Positions 19,192-31,446 are shown, counted from the first letter of the stretch. The stretch: DNA of 64,000 bases from Deuterostichococcus epilithicus (GCA_033439295.1 JAVTLE010000016.1:1984001-2048000), one strand, 5' to 3'. The notes: a model not told the origin generated them from the sequence alone. A program made the numbers and translations.

Positions 19192-22100
19192 ATGCCTCAG
19201 CACTATCTGCGGGACGCGTCAAGGACGCTTATTCTGAGATGGCATTTTCTTGCAATATGCCTGCTGCTGGTTTCAGCACATCAGCCTGCCGTGGACGCTA
19301 CTGGTAAGTCAGGTATAGCTGTGGCATGATCAGACTGCACGCAGCCTCGGTGCACAGGGCAACACGCCTGCACCTCATACAAAGGCGCCAGGGCAGCTGA
19401 GAGGTCATGCAGCATGCGCGGCATCATTTGACATGATGCAGTGGCAATGGGCCAGCTGAAACGTCACGTAGCAAGCGCACCCCTAGCCATGCCGCGTGCG
19501 GCTGCGGAGTTCACATCCTTTCGTCATGCTCGTGCAGGCGCTGCACGAGCGGGCGGTCTGGCATGGTTTGTGCAAGTGTCAGATATCCACCTCAGCCGCT
19601 TTGCGAGGGAACAAATGCCAAAGTTTGGTGACAAGGAAGGCGACTTTGGCCATCTGGCTTCGGCGGTGCTACGACCGCTGGCGCCAGGGGCGCTTGTGCT
19701 GACGGGCGACCTTGTCGACGGCAAGACCAGGCTGATGCGTGGTGCCCAAGACGAGGGCGAATGGCAGGTGCTCGACATGCTTTGAGGCCAATCGTGGCCT
19801 CGGGAAGTTCGCTCAGTCAATCACCGACCAGGGGAAGCCAGTTTGGCTGTCTGTGCGGCGCGCAGACCTACAGGCGCCTGATTGAGAATGCCACGGCAGC
19901 CGGCGTTGGAGAGGATGCTATCCTGGACCTGCGCGGCAACCATGATGTGTTCGATGTCGCCAGGAGGTGTGTGTTGCTCGTCTTTTCGAGCTCCTGCGAT
20001 TCCTCGTGCTTCAGCGCCGCAGCATCCGCTGGGACGTGCAGCATCCGCTGGGTCGGGTGCATCTTGACTGGGAGGGACGCACGAGAAACCGGATGCAACC
20101 GCTGCGCAGGGGCGTCCCGCCAGACTTCTTTGCGAAGTACGGTGCCGCCGGCCGCCGCAATGGCACCCAGAGGGTGTCCCTGATGCCGCTGGCGGCCCGC
20201 GCCGTCGGCGGCGATCCCCATTCGGAGGCGGGCGCCTGCCCCGCCGCCGTGCTGTTGGGTGTGGACCTAACGCCGTCGCCCGGGCTGCGCGGCCCAACGG
20301 ACTTCTTTGGGCGCGCCGACGCGGAGCTGCTGCAGGAGGTGGACGACGTGCTCTGCGATCTGAAGGCGTCACACACGTATGCTGTCGTGTTCTCAATTTA
20401 TGCGACTGCGTCTGCTGCAAGCGCTTGTGGCTCAACTTGCAGCCTGGCAGGCATGAGCTTGCCTGAGCATGAGCTGCCTCTCAGATGTGGGGACCACCAG
20501 GGCCGCACAGTGCAAGCCGGCAGCGAGCCGCACCTCGACAAGCCTGTCCTCGGGGCAGCACGAGCGCTGGCTCACAGCGAATCAGAAGGCGCGACGTCAG
20601 CGCTGCCGCGCGATGAGGACACGTCACTCACAGGTGCAATGGTGGTACCGACCGCACTGCAGGCAGGGGGGCTGTGCGCCGGTCGTCGTCGCTGCGGGGC
20701 ACTACCCGCTGTCGGTGGTGGTGCATCCAGACACAGACCGCTACGACCGGCGGCCGGATGCAGGAAGCACAAAACTCGGCGGCAGCACGCTGCGGGGCCT
20801 GCTGGCGGCGCACGGCGTGGCGGCGTGGCTGTGCGGCCACCTGCACGGCCTGTTCAGCCAGCGGCAGCACCTGCTGCACCCCGGGCCCGGCAGAGGTGAG
20901 GCCTTCCTGTCAGGCGGCGTCCGTGGCTGCGCCTAGCTCAGATCGTTTGCGTGCTCGGTCGCAGCCGCTTGCATGCGGACCGAGCCTTCACAGCTGGGGC
21001 CTGTGGGCAGGCGGGCTCGTGGTGTCAGACAGGCAGCCGTTCACATCCGCCAGTCTGCAGACGTGGCGCCCTGACGGCGTCTTGCACATCAGGCAGAACA
21101 GAAGGGCCCCCACTATTGACATGCGCGCAGGCCACCTAGCGGAGCTGGAGTCTACGGCCTGGAAGGACGACCGACGCTTCCGGCTGCTGGTGGTCGATGG
21201 TGGGGCGCTGTCCTTCAGTGAACTGTACCTCAACAGCCCCAGCAAGGTGCGCCCCAATGGCCCTCCGCAGAGGTCTGGCCCGGGAGGCGCCACAACGGGC
21301 TTGAGCGCCTGCAGCCTGCAGCCTGCAGCCTGCAGCCAGTGTCTGTTCGCCACGCTGAGGCTGCACATGCGGGGTCTTGGTGCCGCTCGCATCTCGCCGC
21401 AGCTGCCCTTACCCGTCTCGGCAGCTTTCACAGCAGCGTTGTGGGCGATGGGCAGGTTTGCCTCAGACAAGCGCCATCAGTGTGAAGCGCAGCGGTGCCA
21501 ACAATCGCGGTCGTGCTTGAACAGGTGCGCCCGCGGCCGCCGCCGGCGGAGCCGTACGCCGACGATTCAAGGCGGCGACACGCGCGAGGACCCACAGACA
21601 GCAGCTTCAGCATCGTCTCTATTGGTGAGTTGTTCCTGCGGTCGCCTTCTGGCCAGGATCGTGCAGCGAAGCAGAGCTGCCTACTCGCTCGCCTGTGACC
21701 GCTCCCACGCCGCTGCAGTATCAGAGCCGCTCCGCCAGGACATGTCATGGCCTGCTGGTGACATAAGGGTGACATGGGCCTCGTCAGAGCATGGCATCGT
21801 TGGTTGCCGATGGCATGCCTGGTGCAGTAGCAACGTTGGGCGCCAACCACACGCCAGGTGCAGGCATGGAACCGCTGATGCATGGTGCAAGCTGCCTCCC
21901 TCGCTGCCGTGCAGAGCCGACGCAGCGGGTTAATGGGCACATCGTGGCGATCGCCAGCCCGCCGGACGCACGGTATGCGCCGCTCGCGCCGCCGCCCGGA
22001 GATGTACCGCGGCGCACCTTTGATAGCGTGCGGGCGCTGGTCTTCCCAGTGGGCGCTTCAGGGCAGCTCAAGGTGTGTGTGTCACTTCGGATCCTGTCTT

Positions 22101-25058
22101 CAGCTGCAAAGCTGCTGAACAGAGGCCGTACTGTTTGTGGTGGTGCAGAAGCAACTGCGATGCAGCTCTAGAGGTGGGCATGGGATGGGGGGATGCAGAT
22201 GGAGGTGCATGGACGCAGCACGGGATGTCCACGCAGCCCGCTGCCCGCGTTGTGATAACCACGCCTCTGCGTTCCGCGACTGGATCTTGAATGCCATGCA
22301 GGTGCTGCTCCGGTGGAGGTGCGAGGACGCGGACGCATGGCAGGAAGTGCCCATGGCACGGGCGGCACAGGGACAGCCGCTGTTCTCCGCGCCGCTCGGC
22401 AGCCAGCTGCGCTGCGAGCCGTGGGACGGCACCGACCCCTTCGCCCTGTTGCAGGTCGGCGCGGCCAGCTTGTCATGTCCTCTGGTCGTGTGTGGTGCAG
22501 CTTGGTGGGTCGGAGATGGATTTCATGGCTGCAGCACAGCAAGCTTTCTGACTAGTAGCCAGGTACATGATCGTCTCCCACAACATTGCGGCATTGCCGA
22601 CCTGATCGACTGGAAGCTTCGAACTTCGCCCCCGGTATGGCTGTTAGGCAGGCCGATCGTCTGGGTGCTGCAGATAGGAGGAGTGTGCCTCGGGCTAAGG
22701 GGTGCCGCAGGAATGTGACAGCAGGCGATCATCCAAGTGCTGCGGTTTGATTGTTTCATGCTGCGGGCCCGTGCAGGTGGTGGTGGAGGAATCTGACGGC
22801 AGGCGGTCAACATCGGAAGAGCGCCGCGTCGCCGTCCTGGACCCAAGCTCCGCGCAGCCCGGCAGCGCCGCGAGCAGCAGAAACAGTGGTGGCAGCAAGA
22901 AGAGACTGCTGAGCGGCTCGCGCGGCGCTGCGGCAGGAGGAAGCAGGAGGCAGCGGCTGGCGGAGCCTGCGGCACCGCTGCCGCTTGGCAATGCGGCCTT
23001 TGGCCGCTTTGTGCTGGGCACCGACATGGCGCGCTTCGGCACTAGGTGGCGACTCCTGCCCCATAGTGCTCTCCAGTCAAACATGTTGGGCACTGTCGTC
23101 AATTAACACATATACTGGCTCGAGGCTTGGGCGGCATAGTTTTCACGGCCTAAAATTTCCGCGGCTTGGGTGCTCCGCTTGTGCCGACCAACGAGCTGAA
23201 TACAGTGCCATGGCATTAAACCGAGGAAAATGATGTCAGACTCCATCCTTCTGAGATTCAAGATTTCTCACCAAACTGCGCTGCAGGTGCACCTACCTGA
23301 TGTGGCTGGGCCACATCCTGGGCCTGCTGCTGCTGCCACGCATAGTCCCACAGCAATGGGCGGACCGGCTGCGCAGTGGCGGTGACGTTGGCGGCAGCGA
23401 CAGCGCGAACGTCGGCAGCGGCGGCAGCGGCGGCAGCGCCAGCAGCAGCAGCGCCGATGGCGTCGGGGCTGACAGCGGCGCCAGCGGCAACGGCGTTGGC
23501 GGCAATGGCGCCGGCGGCGTTGGCGCTGGCAGGCCCCGGCTGCCGGAGGATTCAGCAGGGTCGCTGGCACGCGCTGTTGCGGCGCCGCTGCTGGCCCTGC
23601 AGGCCATGTCCACGATGAGTATCCCCTGGCTGCTGCAGGTGAGCGTTCAGCGGTGATTGATCATTCTGCTCACCGTCAGCAGCTGCCAGGGCGCACAAAG
23701 CGCGCCCAGATCCAGCATCGCCCCACTCCAGGCGACCTACGCCTCACTGTTCCTTGGGGCAGCAGGCCTTCGCCGCCTGCCCGTGCTCGGCAGCCTGTCC
23801 AGGACTTCTCTTGCAAACGTCCGGCCATACACGCACGGCCAGCAGGCAGCGCACCTGCTTCCTTGGGCATTCTGTACTCAGACCTCGCGGTGCCGCTCAG
23901 CCTGCTGGCAATGCGGTGTCAACCCTCGGATCTTGAAACTCTATACCTGATGACCAATACTCGACCATTGCCGTCGCCATTGCAGGTGCTGTATGCGCTG
24001 TACCTGGCGCAAGGCCCCTGGCTGGCGGCGCACTTCCTGTCGGAGGCGCCGCCGGGCGTGTATTTCCCCGCGGGAGTGCTGCTGCGGCCGCCGCGGCCGT
24101 CGCGCGCCGGCGACCCCCTGGCCGCCGGCTGGCGCTTCACGAGGACGCCGGACACCCTCATCCTGTGAGTCCTATGGCGACGGCGCCGCGGTGGTGATTG
24201 AGCTGGAGCAATGAATGATGCGGGTCTGGCTCTTGTCGTTGGCCCAGCGAGCCTGGGCTGTTGCAGGTTGTTGCGTGTTCAGGTGGTTGTCAGGCTTGGC
24301 TCTGGAGCCTCGCCCTCGGTGCCAATCGTCGCAGCTGCCAGACAGCACAGCGGAGCTCACAGTCTGCTCCTGTACTCGCGCCGACGTGGCCGCCATATTC
24401 CCCACAGGTGCTTCTTCCACTGGGCGTTCACGCTGCTGCCAGGCACGCTGTGGCTGGCGTGGGTGCTGTCCTCATGGCGGGCCCGCGGCGGCAGGAAGGC
24501 TGGCGCATGGCGGCGCCCCGCCACCGGCGGCGGCTGGCCGGCGCCGCTGACTCCCTTGCAGGTGCGATGCCCTCGAGCGCCTGCTGGGCTGCATGCGAGG
24601 CCAGGCTGGGCCGAATACAGGCTACCTAGGCAACCGCAACCCACACACTGGGCCGATTTGCCTGTTCAATCGCAGAGGCCGAGCTCATCCCCGCTGGGCT
24701 GCTGCTGCTTCCGTTGTGAATCCCTTGTGCGACCCTGGTGTGCTTCGCCAAGATGACGTCATCTCTGCAGCAGGAGGCTTTTTGCCCGCTGTGTTCATGA
24801 CTCCACGCGCCCCACCGACGACATAATCTGTGCGCCTGGCAGGTGGTTTTCGGCACCCCGCTGCTGTATGCACACCTGCTGAATCTGAGGCGGCTTTGGC
24901 GTCTGTACGGTCCGACGGCCGTACTGCTGTCGCCAGGGTTCGGCTGGACGCTGCCATTGACTATCGCGCTTCTCACTGGCGCCTGGGTCTTTGACTCAGC
25001 TGCGCCAGAGAACAGCGAGCACAGCGCCATATCTACACCAAAGGATAAGCACAACTGA
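19192..25058 (+). CDS. TMEM62-like calcineurin-fold metallophosphoesterase with C-terminal membrane segments
   Basis: This is a membrane-anchored protein with a calcineurin-like phosphoesterase domain facing the lumen or outside; the substrate of the family is unknown. The ATG at 19192 opens a signal sequence (LAICLLLVSAHQPAVDA). The metal-binding motifs appear in order: VQVSDIHLSRF (19576), LTGDLVDGK (19698), LRGNHDVFD (19929), AAGHYPLSV (20696) and LCGHLHGLFS (20830). The middle also matches the family: VLLGVDLTPSPGLRGPTDFF (about 20250). Later exons give a beta-rich region (RFRLLVVDGGALSFSELYLN, 21175) and three or more hydrophobic segments (YLMWLGHILGLLLL, 23290; YALYLAQGPWLAAHFL, 23993; WAFTLLPGTLWLAWVL, 24420; WTLPLTIALLTGAWVF, 24948). 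TGA at 25056. A Gly/Ser/Ala/Asn-rich insert of about 60 residues (23380-23540) is low complexity. The number of exons is at least 14. A close plant relative type is the calcineurin-like protein At3g03305 family. Confidence 0.82.
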
Positions 25059-25589
25059 GGATAGTGCTCTTTCAAGAATTGGCCATTCGGAACTGGGCAT
25101 TGCTTTGGCTTTCGGATTGCAGTATTCCTTGTACCATCACAACATTTCGAATTTATTGTTCTATTCGGGGGTTGAACTAGCACAGCACAGGCGATTGTTG
25201 CAGATGCAGATGTCCCTGGATACGATGTACAATGCCCTCACCCTTAGTCTGCTCGGGTGTTGGTGAAGAAGGAGGGAAGAAAGCTGTCAATGGGAGAAGG
25301 TTTGATAGTTGCCACCTACACACAGGCCCTTGTGAGGTTGCTAGGTTTTTGGGTAATGACGCTCAGACAAAAGAGAAGGGAGGGAAGCAGGGATGCCGGC
25401 GGCAGAGAACCTTTTGAGAGCGGGGGCGCCAGCGGCAGGCCTAATAGCTCTGGGAATCCAGACTTACAGAAGTTCCCGAACATGTTACTGACTGAAATGC
25501 TGAAACAATTTTCACAAGGCACTAGCGCTTGCGCTCTCAAGTGGGTGCTCGGTATGCTGCAACGCACGGTGCTTGCAGCATGGCAGAAT
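25059..25589. other. Intergenic between convergent TMEM62-like and LHCA1-like genes
   Basis: AT-richer than its surroundings at 25070-25260, then purine-rich (25350-25400 and 25620-25680). No family-like protein was seen. Confidence 0.45.
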
Positions 25590-27482
25590 TCAACTAGAGG
25601 GTGGCATGGCTTCAGAACCTGCAGAAAAGAAAAAGAGAAGTTTGAGAAAGGGAAGACACGAGAAGGAGAGGGACAAAGGTGATGGAAACGTCATTCTACA
25701 GGTTGCGGCAAACTGGAAGAGGAGGAAAACGCACGGCAGGCTGACGCCGTTGGTTGCAAAGTTCACGTTCCACGGGTCCGCGACGTGTGCGCCCAGGGAC
25801 TGGAGCGGCGTCTTGCCTGCAGAGGGCAACGTAAAGAAAGATGCAAGCCCCGAGGCGCCATTACGATTGGCAAGCGCACGCCAAGTGGGAAACCAGTGTG
25901 TGCGGGATAACAGTGCATTAATCAGAGCCGTGGTGGGAGACTCTAGGGGCATACAGCGCATTGCCAGACACAGCAGCAGGGCACCTGTGGCAGCATGCTG
26001 GGCGAAGAAGCCGACGAAGGCGACCATGGCAAGGCGGCCGTTCTTCAGCTCCTTCAGCTTCAGCTCGTCCAGGTTGCCCTTGGACAGGCCTGTAAGAGGG
26101 GGCAACACCTGTGTCATGCCATGCCACTTGACATGATACTGCGGTTTGGTGCTATCTGACTGACCAGCAAACGAATTGCGTGGCAGCTCGCATTCCAAGA
26201 CGAGGCCAGGGGCCTCACCCATGGGGTCGAAGGCGCCGCCCGGGTACTTGCGCTTCTCCGGGTCCTCCTGTGCACCGCGGTATGACTCTGCGCCTGCCAT
26301 TGCAACAAACTCCTGCGGCAGCAGTGAGCTCGAGAGTCAGTGCTGGTAGCGCTACTGGAAGCATTCTGTGGGCTACCACATGCCAGTGCACAGCAGCATC
26401 CACCTGTTTGGAACAGCCAGCATGGACGACGTGCAGCGATGCAAAAGAGAAAGTGAAGGCGGCAGGGCAAGGAGCGCACCACGGCCAGCAGAGTCTCCAG
26501 CGAGAAGGGGATGGGGACACCGAAGTATGACAGCGGTTCACCGTTGATGGCCTGCGGCAGTAGCAACGCCAGTCAGTGGTCATCCGGGCCAGGAAAGCGT
26601 GGGAAATGGGAGATGGGGAGGGACCGGCTGCTTTTGTAGAGGGCATTTGAAGGACTTGCATGGAGCGCGCGGCAATGAAGGTGTACTAAGATGATGCAGG
26701 TGGACTCAGCATGGAGGTAGACGCACCGGCAGGGGGGCGCTGTACCAGTCGCCGAGGCCCAGCACCTCTGGCGCCAGAGCACCGGCAACGCCAAGCATTG
26801 CCCAGCGGCCGTTCATGAGCTCCGCCTCCGTGAAGCGCTCCAGCGAGGAGTCGGTCTTGCCCAGGCCCAGGGGGTCCTATCATCGCATTGGCAATAGATT
26901 GCTGATTCTGGTCAGCGCAGAACCCCTTATCTGTTGTTTGCACGCACTTCAATCAGAGAGTCGATGAGCTGAGCCAGGACGTGTGAGCAGGCCGCCACGA
27001 GTGAGATTGAGGAGGCAAGTGAAGGACGGCACAGCAGCACGGCGAAGAAGACAAGACTCACGAAGCCGTAGCTGGCTGGGAGGCCGTCCAGGTAGTCCGG
27101 TGTGTCCGAGCCAGGAAGCCAGTTACCTGCATATCAATGGAAGCAATGGCGAGCTCAATTGAGATGTTCACAGCTTCGGCAGGGGTGGGAGGCAATAGCG
27201 ATAAATGATAAACGAAGGAGACGCGACCTGTGCTTTCAGCACTGTAATGTTGTGCGAATGCCCACCCACCTGCCTTGGCCGCTGCACGGACCACCAAGCT
27301 GCTGCGGGGCGCCTGCGCGATCAGCGTGAATGGTCAATCGCATGTCTTCAAGTGTTCTTGACCAGCATTCACAACCAGCACAGCACCGCGCGCAGCCTCC
27401 TTACCTGCGAACGAGCAGCACGCGTCTTGGCGACCAGAGCCTGGCCGGCCAGCGCCGTCTTCGACATCAGAGCGGACGCCAT
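25590..27482 (-). CDS. Photosystem I light-harvesting chlorophyll a/b protein, Lhca1-like
   Basis: This thylakoid antenna protein binds chlorophyll a/b and carotenoids and docks on photosystem I. The ATG at 27482 starts a plastid leader MASALMSKTALAGQALVAKT. After VRAAAKAG come NWLPGSDTPDYLDGLPASYG (27120-27060), DPLGLGKTDSSLERFTEAEL followed by MNGRWAMLGVAG (26880-26780, helix B), LSYFGVPIPFSLETLLA (about 26540-26480), FVAMAGAESYRGAQEDPEKR (26310-26240), KLKELKNGRLAMVAFVGFFA (about 26065-26005, third helix) and ADPWNVNFATNGVSLP (25785-25745). The block PEKRKYPGGAFDPMG is the Lhca1-type sequence before helix A. The chlorophyll 603 ligand position is Asn (MNGRWAM). After NGVSLP the frame stays open to 25590 with an unlikely hydrophobic tail; the true end may be a short final exon as in the gene at 31618, so the left boundary is uncertain. 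Confidence 0.85.
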
Positions 27483-27732
27483 GGCTGCTGCTGTTGCCTG
27501 AAAGAGTAAGGTGAGGGACTCGAAGGTGGGTGTGGCGTAGACAAGAGCAGGAACGCGACAAGCGCAGCGAACGGCGAAGAGATGGATTGCAGATCCACCT
27601 GCCAAAACCCTTGTTTTGCGATAAGGCGCATGGATCTCGCATGAAGAGCCCGAGGCGGACCGCCTAGTGCGCTGTTGCTGTGTGTCGCGTGCCTCGATCA
27701 TCCACAACCCGGGCCTCGAAGCAATCGCAGCC
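27483..27732. promoter_or_regulatory. Bidirectional LHCA promoter
   Basis: 250 bases separate two divergent LHCA start codons (27482 minus, 27733 plus). A GATAAGG box at 27620-27626 matches the I-box found in many light-regulated plant promoters (established knowledge); its use here is inferred. No TATA box is obvious. Confidence 0.6.
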
Positions 27733-29461
27733 ATGGCGTCCGCCCTGATGTCCAAGACGGCGCTGGCTGGCACGAGCCTTGTTGCCAAGCCCCGCACCGG
27801 CCGCGCGCAGGTGAGCTGCCGCCGGATGCCGGATCAGCAGAGGGGCCCGGCAGCTCGGCCCCTGATGCTGACCCAATCAGTCGTCAGCCGCAGTTGTGGA
27901 TCGGACGTCAATCCTCAGGGCAACACTAACGATCGAATGCCTGGGCACCGCAGGCATCACGCACCGTGACGCAGGCTGCCAGTGCCCGCCCCGTGTGGTT
28001 CCCCGGAAACAAGCGCCCGGAGCACCTGGTCAGTAGCCACACTCCTGACGGATCCGCCTGCCGGCCCAAACCTTGCATTGTGTGAGCGGACGAGTCCACC
28101 CTCGTGCTTCGCCACCGACGCTCGAATGCGACGGCGCTCTTACTGTGCAACTGCAGGATGGCGACAACGGTGACCTGCCCGGCAACTTCGGCTTCGACCC
28201 GCTGTCCCTGGGCAGCGACGCCAACACGCTGAAGTGGTGCGCGCCGGCGGCAGCTGCGCGCCGATAGCTTTGCAGCGATGCACATGCGATCACGGTTCTC
28301 AATATTCTACGCTCGCTCCTGCCGCTTCGCGACGGCTGATGCCCTCGTCTGTGTCGCAGGTTCCAGCAGGCAGAGCTGGTGCACTCCCGGTGGGCCATGC
28401 TGGGCGTCGCCGGCATCCTCTTCCCGGAGGTGGATCACTCATCACGATGCATGTCTTACATCTGGAACTCAAGAGTATCTTCAGGTGTTGTGCAGGGCAA
28501 CTGTAAGCTGCAGGTTGGAATGGAGTCAGAGGTTTGCACAGTCTGATATGTTGTTGCGGCGGTGCACAGATCGCGACTAAGGCGGGCACGCTCAACGCGC
28601 CCAACTGGTACGAGGCTGGCCAGGTCTGGGCCAACAACCACCCAGAGGTCCCGCAGCGTGAGTGCTCCCACCGCCCTGATTCACGCATCGTTGGGGCCCG
28701 TATTGCAAAGTCGCTTGAAGGCTCAGCAACCTGAGGGCGGAAAAATTTGCTGCGTCACATGACAACCTGGCGCAGGCAATGGTGCATGACACCTGCAATC
28801 ACAGACATGCTAAACATACATCCAGGGTGTTGACATTGCACTCTGTGTGCACCTGCAGCGGCACTTCTGTTCACAGAGCTGCTGCTCATGGGGTGGGTGG
28901 AGACGAAGAGGTGGCAGGATTTCCGCAACCCTGGCTCTCAGGGTGATGGCTCCTTCCTGGGCGTCACAGACGGCTTCAAGGGCAAGGGCAACGGCTACCC
29001 AGGTGCCAAATCTTGCATGCGCGGCTGCAGGGCGTCTTCGCAGCACTTCGCAAGGGGTTCAAGCGACACCTGCCTCCCCGCAACCTGACTTGAAAATCCG
29101 TATGCAGGCGGCCTGTTCGACCCGCTCGGCCTGAGCAAGGGCACTGACGAGCAGCTGCGGAAGTACCAGGAGAACGAGATCAAGAACGGCCGCCTTGCCA
29201 TGGTGCGTAGCTCCGCGACCGCGCTGTGGTGCTGCCAACGTTTTGACTGTCCATGCGCGCTCGAGATGTCTGCAAAGTAAAGGGCGCTAAAGGTGTGTGC
29301 CGCTTGTCACACAGGTCGCCCTCGTCGGCTTTGTCGCCCAGCACGCAGCCTACCCGGGCACCGGGCCAGTGCAGAACCTGGCCGACCACATCGCGGACCC
29401 CTACCACGTTACCTTCGCCACAAATGGCGTGTCGCTGCCGTTCCTCAACCCCGACTGGTGA
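27733..29461 (+). CDS. Photosystem I light-harvesting chlorophyll a/b protein (Lhca2/4-like)
   Basis: 258-residue PSI antenna protein. Exons by splice phase: 27733-27810, 27954-28028, 28157-28236, 28360-28429, 28570-28657, 28859-29002, 29108-29202, 29315-29461; the lengths sum to 777 bases, an exact frame. The leader is MASALMSKTALAGTSLVAKP, nearly the same as its divergent neighbour. The mature part begins near RPVWFPGNKRPEHL (typical Lhca start), then FGFDPLSLGSDANTLKW, FQQAELVHSRWAMLGVAG (helix B; chlorophyll 603 ligand His), NAPNWYEAGQVW, LLFTELLLMGWVETKRWQDF (helix C), LFDPLGLSKG, ENEIKNGRLAMVALVGFVAQ (helix A) and ADPYHVTFATNGVSLPF. The stop follows NPDW. The WFPG start and the helix C text are closest to Lhca2/Lhca4 types of plants; an exact orthologue needs a tree. 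Confidence 0.93.
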
Positions 29462-30041
29462 AGAGCCGGCGGGGCAGGATGACGCCGCGGTTCAGCGCTT
29501 AGGAGAAGAATTGAAGCACGAGCTTGACTCGTGTGTCAGCATCACAACTTGATTCGACGAATTCAAGGTTCCTTCTGCAACCAGCGCTGCATTCCATCCT
29601 TGTTCCCTAGTGTGAATGGACATGCAAGCACAGCGTTGGATTGCTGCATTGCGAGCGCCTGAACATGAGCGCTTCAGGTTGGTTGAAACAGGTGTAAAAT
29701 ACCTAGTGTCAATACATGCCCACTTCTACTCCGCTCAGCAGGGCGATTCTTCCACATTGAGTCCTACATCAGAACCTTCTGTGCACCCTGCGCTCGCTTG
29801 GACGATTGCGCCTGTGGTGGTGCGGGTGTGGTGTGCCTCTGGCGGCCGGACGTTCCCCAGCTTGATTTGATCTTGAGCCTTGTGACTCGCCATCGTTGTT
29901 CGTCTGTGATGGGCAGCAGCAGAACGACGCCGTAGAGTGGTTTCCCGGGCCGCCGCCTCTGCCACCCTAATATCACGCATCGTCGATGCATCGCACCATG
30001 TGCGTGCTGGCAGCATCCATCACCGTCCTCGAGTCCAATGT
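29462..30041. other. Intergenic, 3' of the second LHCA gene
   Basis: 580 bases with no recognisable coding sequence, leading into the foldback element. Confidence 0.5.
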
Positions 30042-30078
30042 TGGCTTTCTTCCGTTGTATGCATCTTTTCTTCCGTTC
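30042..30078. repeat. Outlying repeat unit of the foldback element
   Basis: One further unit of the element's core (GGCTTTCTTCCGTTGTATGC and then CTTTTCTTCCGTT) lies just outside the left terminal inverted repeat. It has no partner outside the right end, so it may be left from an earlier or nested insertion. Confidence 0.6.
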
Positions 30079-30081
30079 CGC

Positions 30082-31446
30082 GCGCTCCCTCCCTCCCTCC
30101 CTCTTCTCTTGTCTCTCCTCTGTTGTATGCGGGTTCTTTCTTTTCTCTTCTTTATCCGCTTCAAGACATGGTTCAACGGAAAAGTCGGACGTGGCGTGCA
30201 GTGCTGGCGGCGCTTATCCGAGAGTCTTAGTCCTTCGAAAAACATCAGCATGCAACATGTTTGTTTTCTTCCGTTGGCGCTGCCACGGAAGAAAACAAAC
30301 TTACAACGGAAGAAAGTCTTGACTTGGCTTTCTTCCGTTGTATGCATTTTTTCTTCCGTTGCAGCGCCAATTGAAGAAACCAAACACACAACGGAAGCAA
30401 GGAATGTTGGCGCTGCAACTGAAGGAAAATGCATACAACGGAAGAAAGCCAGGACTGGGACTTTCTTCCGTTGTATGCATTTTTTCTTCCGTTGCAGCGC
30501 CGACAGAAAAAGCCAAACACACAACGGAAGCAAGTCCCAGTGCTGGCTTTCTTCCGTTGTATGCGTTTTTTCTTCAGTTGCAGCGCCAACCGAAGACCAC
30601 AGACACACAACGGAAGAAATCGCCAACAGAAGAAAACATACATACAACGGAAGAAAGCCACATTAAGACTTTCTTCCGTTGCAGCGCCGACAGAAGAAAC
30701 CAAACACACAACGGAAGCAAGGAATGTCGGCGCTGCAACGGAGGAAAAAATGCATACAACGGAAGAAAGCCAAATCAGGACTTTCTTCCGTTGTATGCAT
30801 GGTTTCTTCCGTTGCAGCGCCAGCCGAAGAAAACAAACACACGACGGAAGAACAGCAACGGAAGAAACCATGCATACAACGGAAGAAAGGAATGTCGGCG
30901 CTGCAACGGAGGAAAAAATGCATACAACGGAAGAAAGCCAAATCAGGACTTTCTTCCGTTGTATGCATGTTTTCTTCCGTTGCAGCGCCAGCCGAAGAAA
31001 ACAAACACACGACAGAAGAACAGCAACGGAAGGAAAGATGCATACAACGGAAGAAAGGAATGTCGGCGCTGCAACGGAAGAAGAAATGCATACCGCGGAA
31101 GAAAGTAGTCAAGACGGGACTTGCTTCCGTTGTGGGTTTGGTTTTTTCTGTTGGCGCTGCAACGGAAGAAAAAATGCATACAACGGAAGAAAGCCAAATC
31201 AGGACTTTCTTCCGTTGTATGCATGTTTTCTTCCGTTGCAGCGCCAGCCGAAGAAAACGAACATGTTGCATGCTCATGTTTTTCGAAGGACTAAGACTCT
31301 CGGATAAGCGCCGCCAGCACTGCACGCCACGTCCAACTTTTCCGTTGAACCATGGCTTGAAGCGGATAAAGAAGAGAAAAGAAAGAAACCGCATACAACG
31401 GAGGAGAGAGAAGAGAAGAGGGAGGGAGGGACGAGGGAGGGAGCGT
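30082..31446. mobile_element. Foldback-type element: long terminal inverted repeats around a multi-palindrome core
   Basis: The outer about 200 bases (30082-30285) are repeated in inverted orientation at the right (31446-31215): a CCCTCCCTCC tract, TGTATGCGG-TTCTTTCTTTT, CTTTATCCGCTTCAAG, ATGGTTCAACGGAAAAGT, GGACGTGGCGTGCAGTGCTG, GCGCTTATCCGAGAGTCTTA, GTCCTTCGAAAAACAT. Between them is an array of palindromes built from CTTTCTTCCGTTGTATGCAT and TTTTTCTTCCGTTGCAGCGCC with their complements; for example 30738-30822, 30895-31000 and 31155-31250 each form near-perfect hairpins with arms of about 40 bases and a loop of about 10. No transposase or other supported gene is present; the long open frames on both strands arise from the repeats. 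This architecture matches foldback (FB/TIR) DNA elements and large MITEs. No clean target-site duplication was found. Confidence 0.75.

Noticed and set aside
21301-21337. Tandem CAGCCTG units in the TMEM62-like gene
   Set aside because: Four to five copies of a 7-base unit; a simple microsatellite in an intron.
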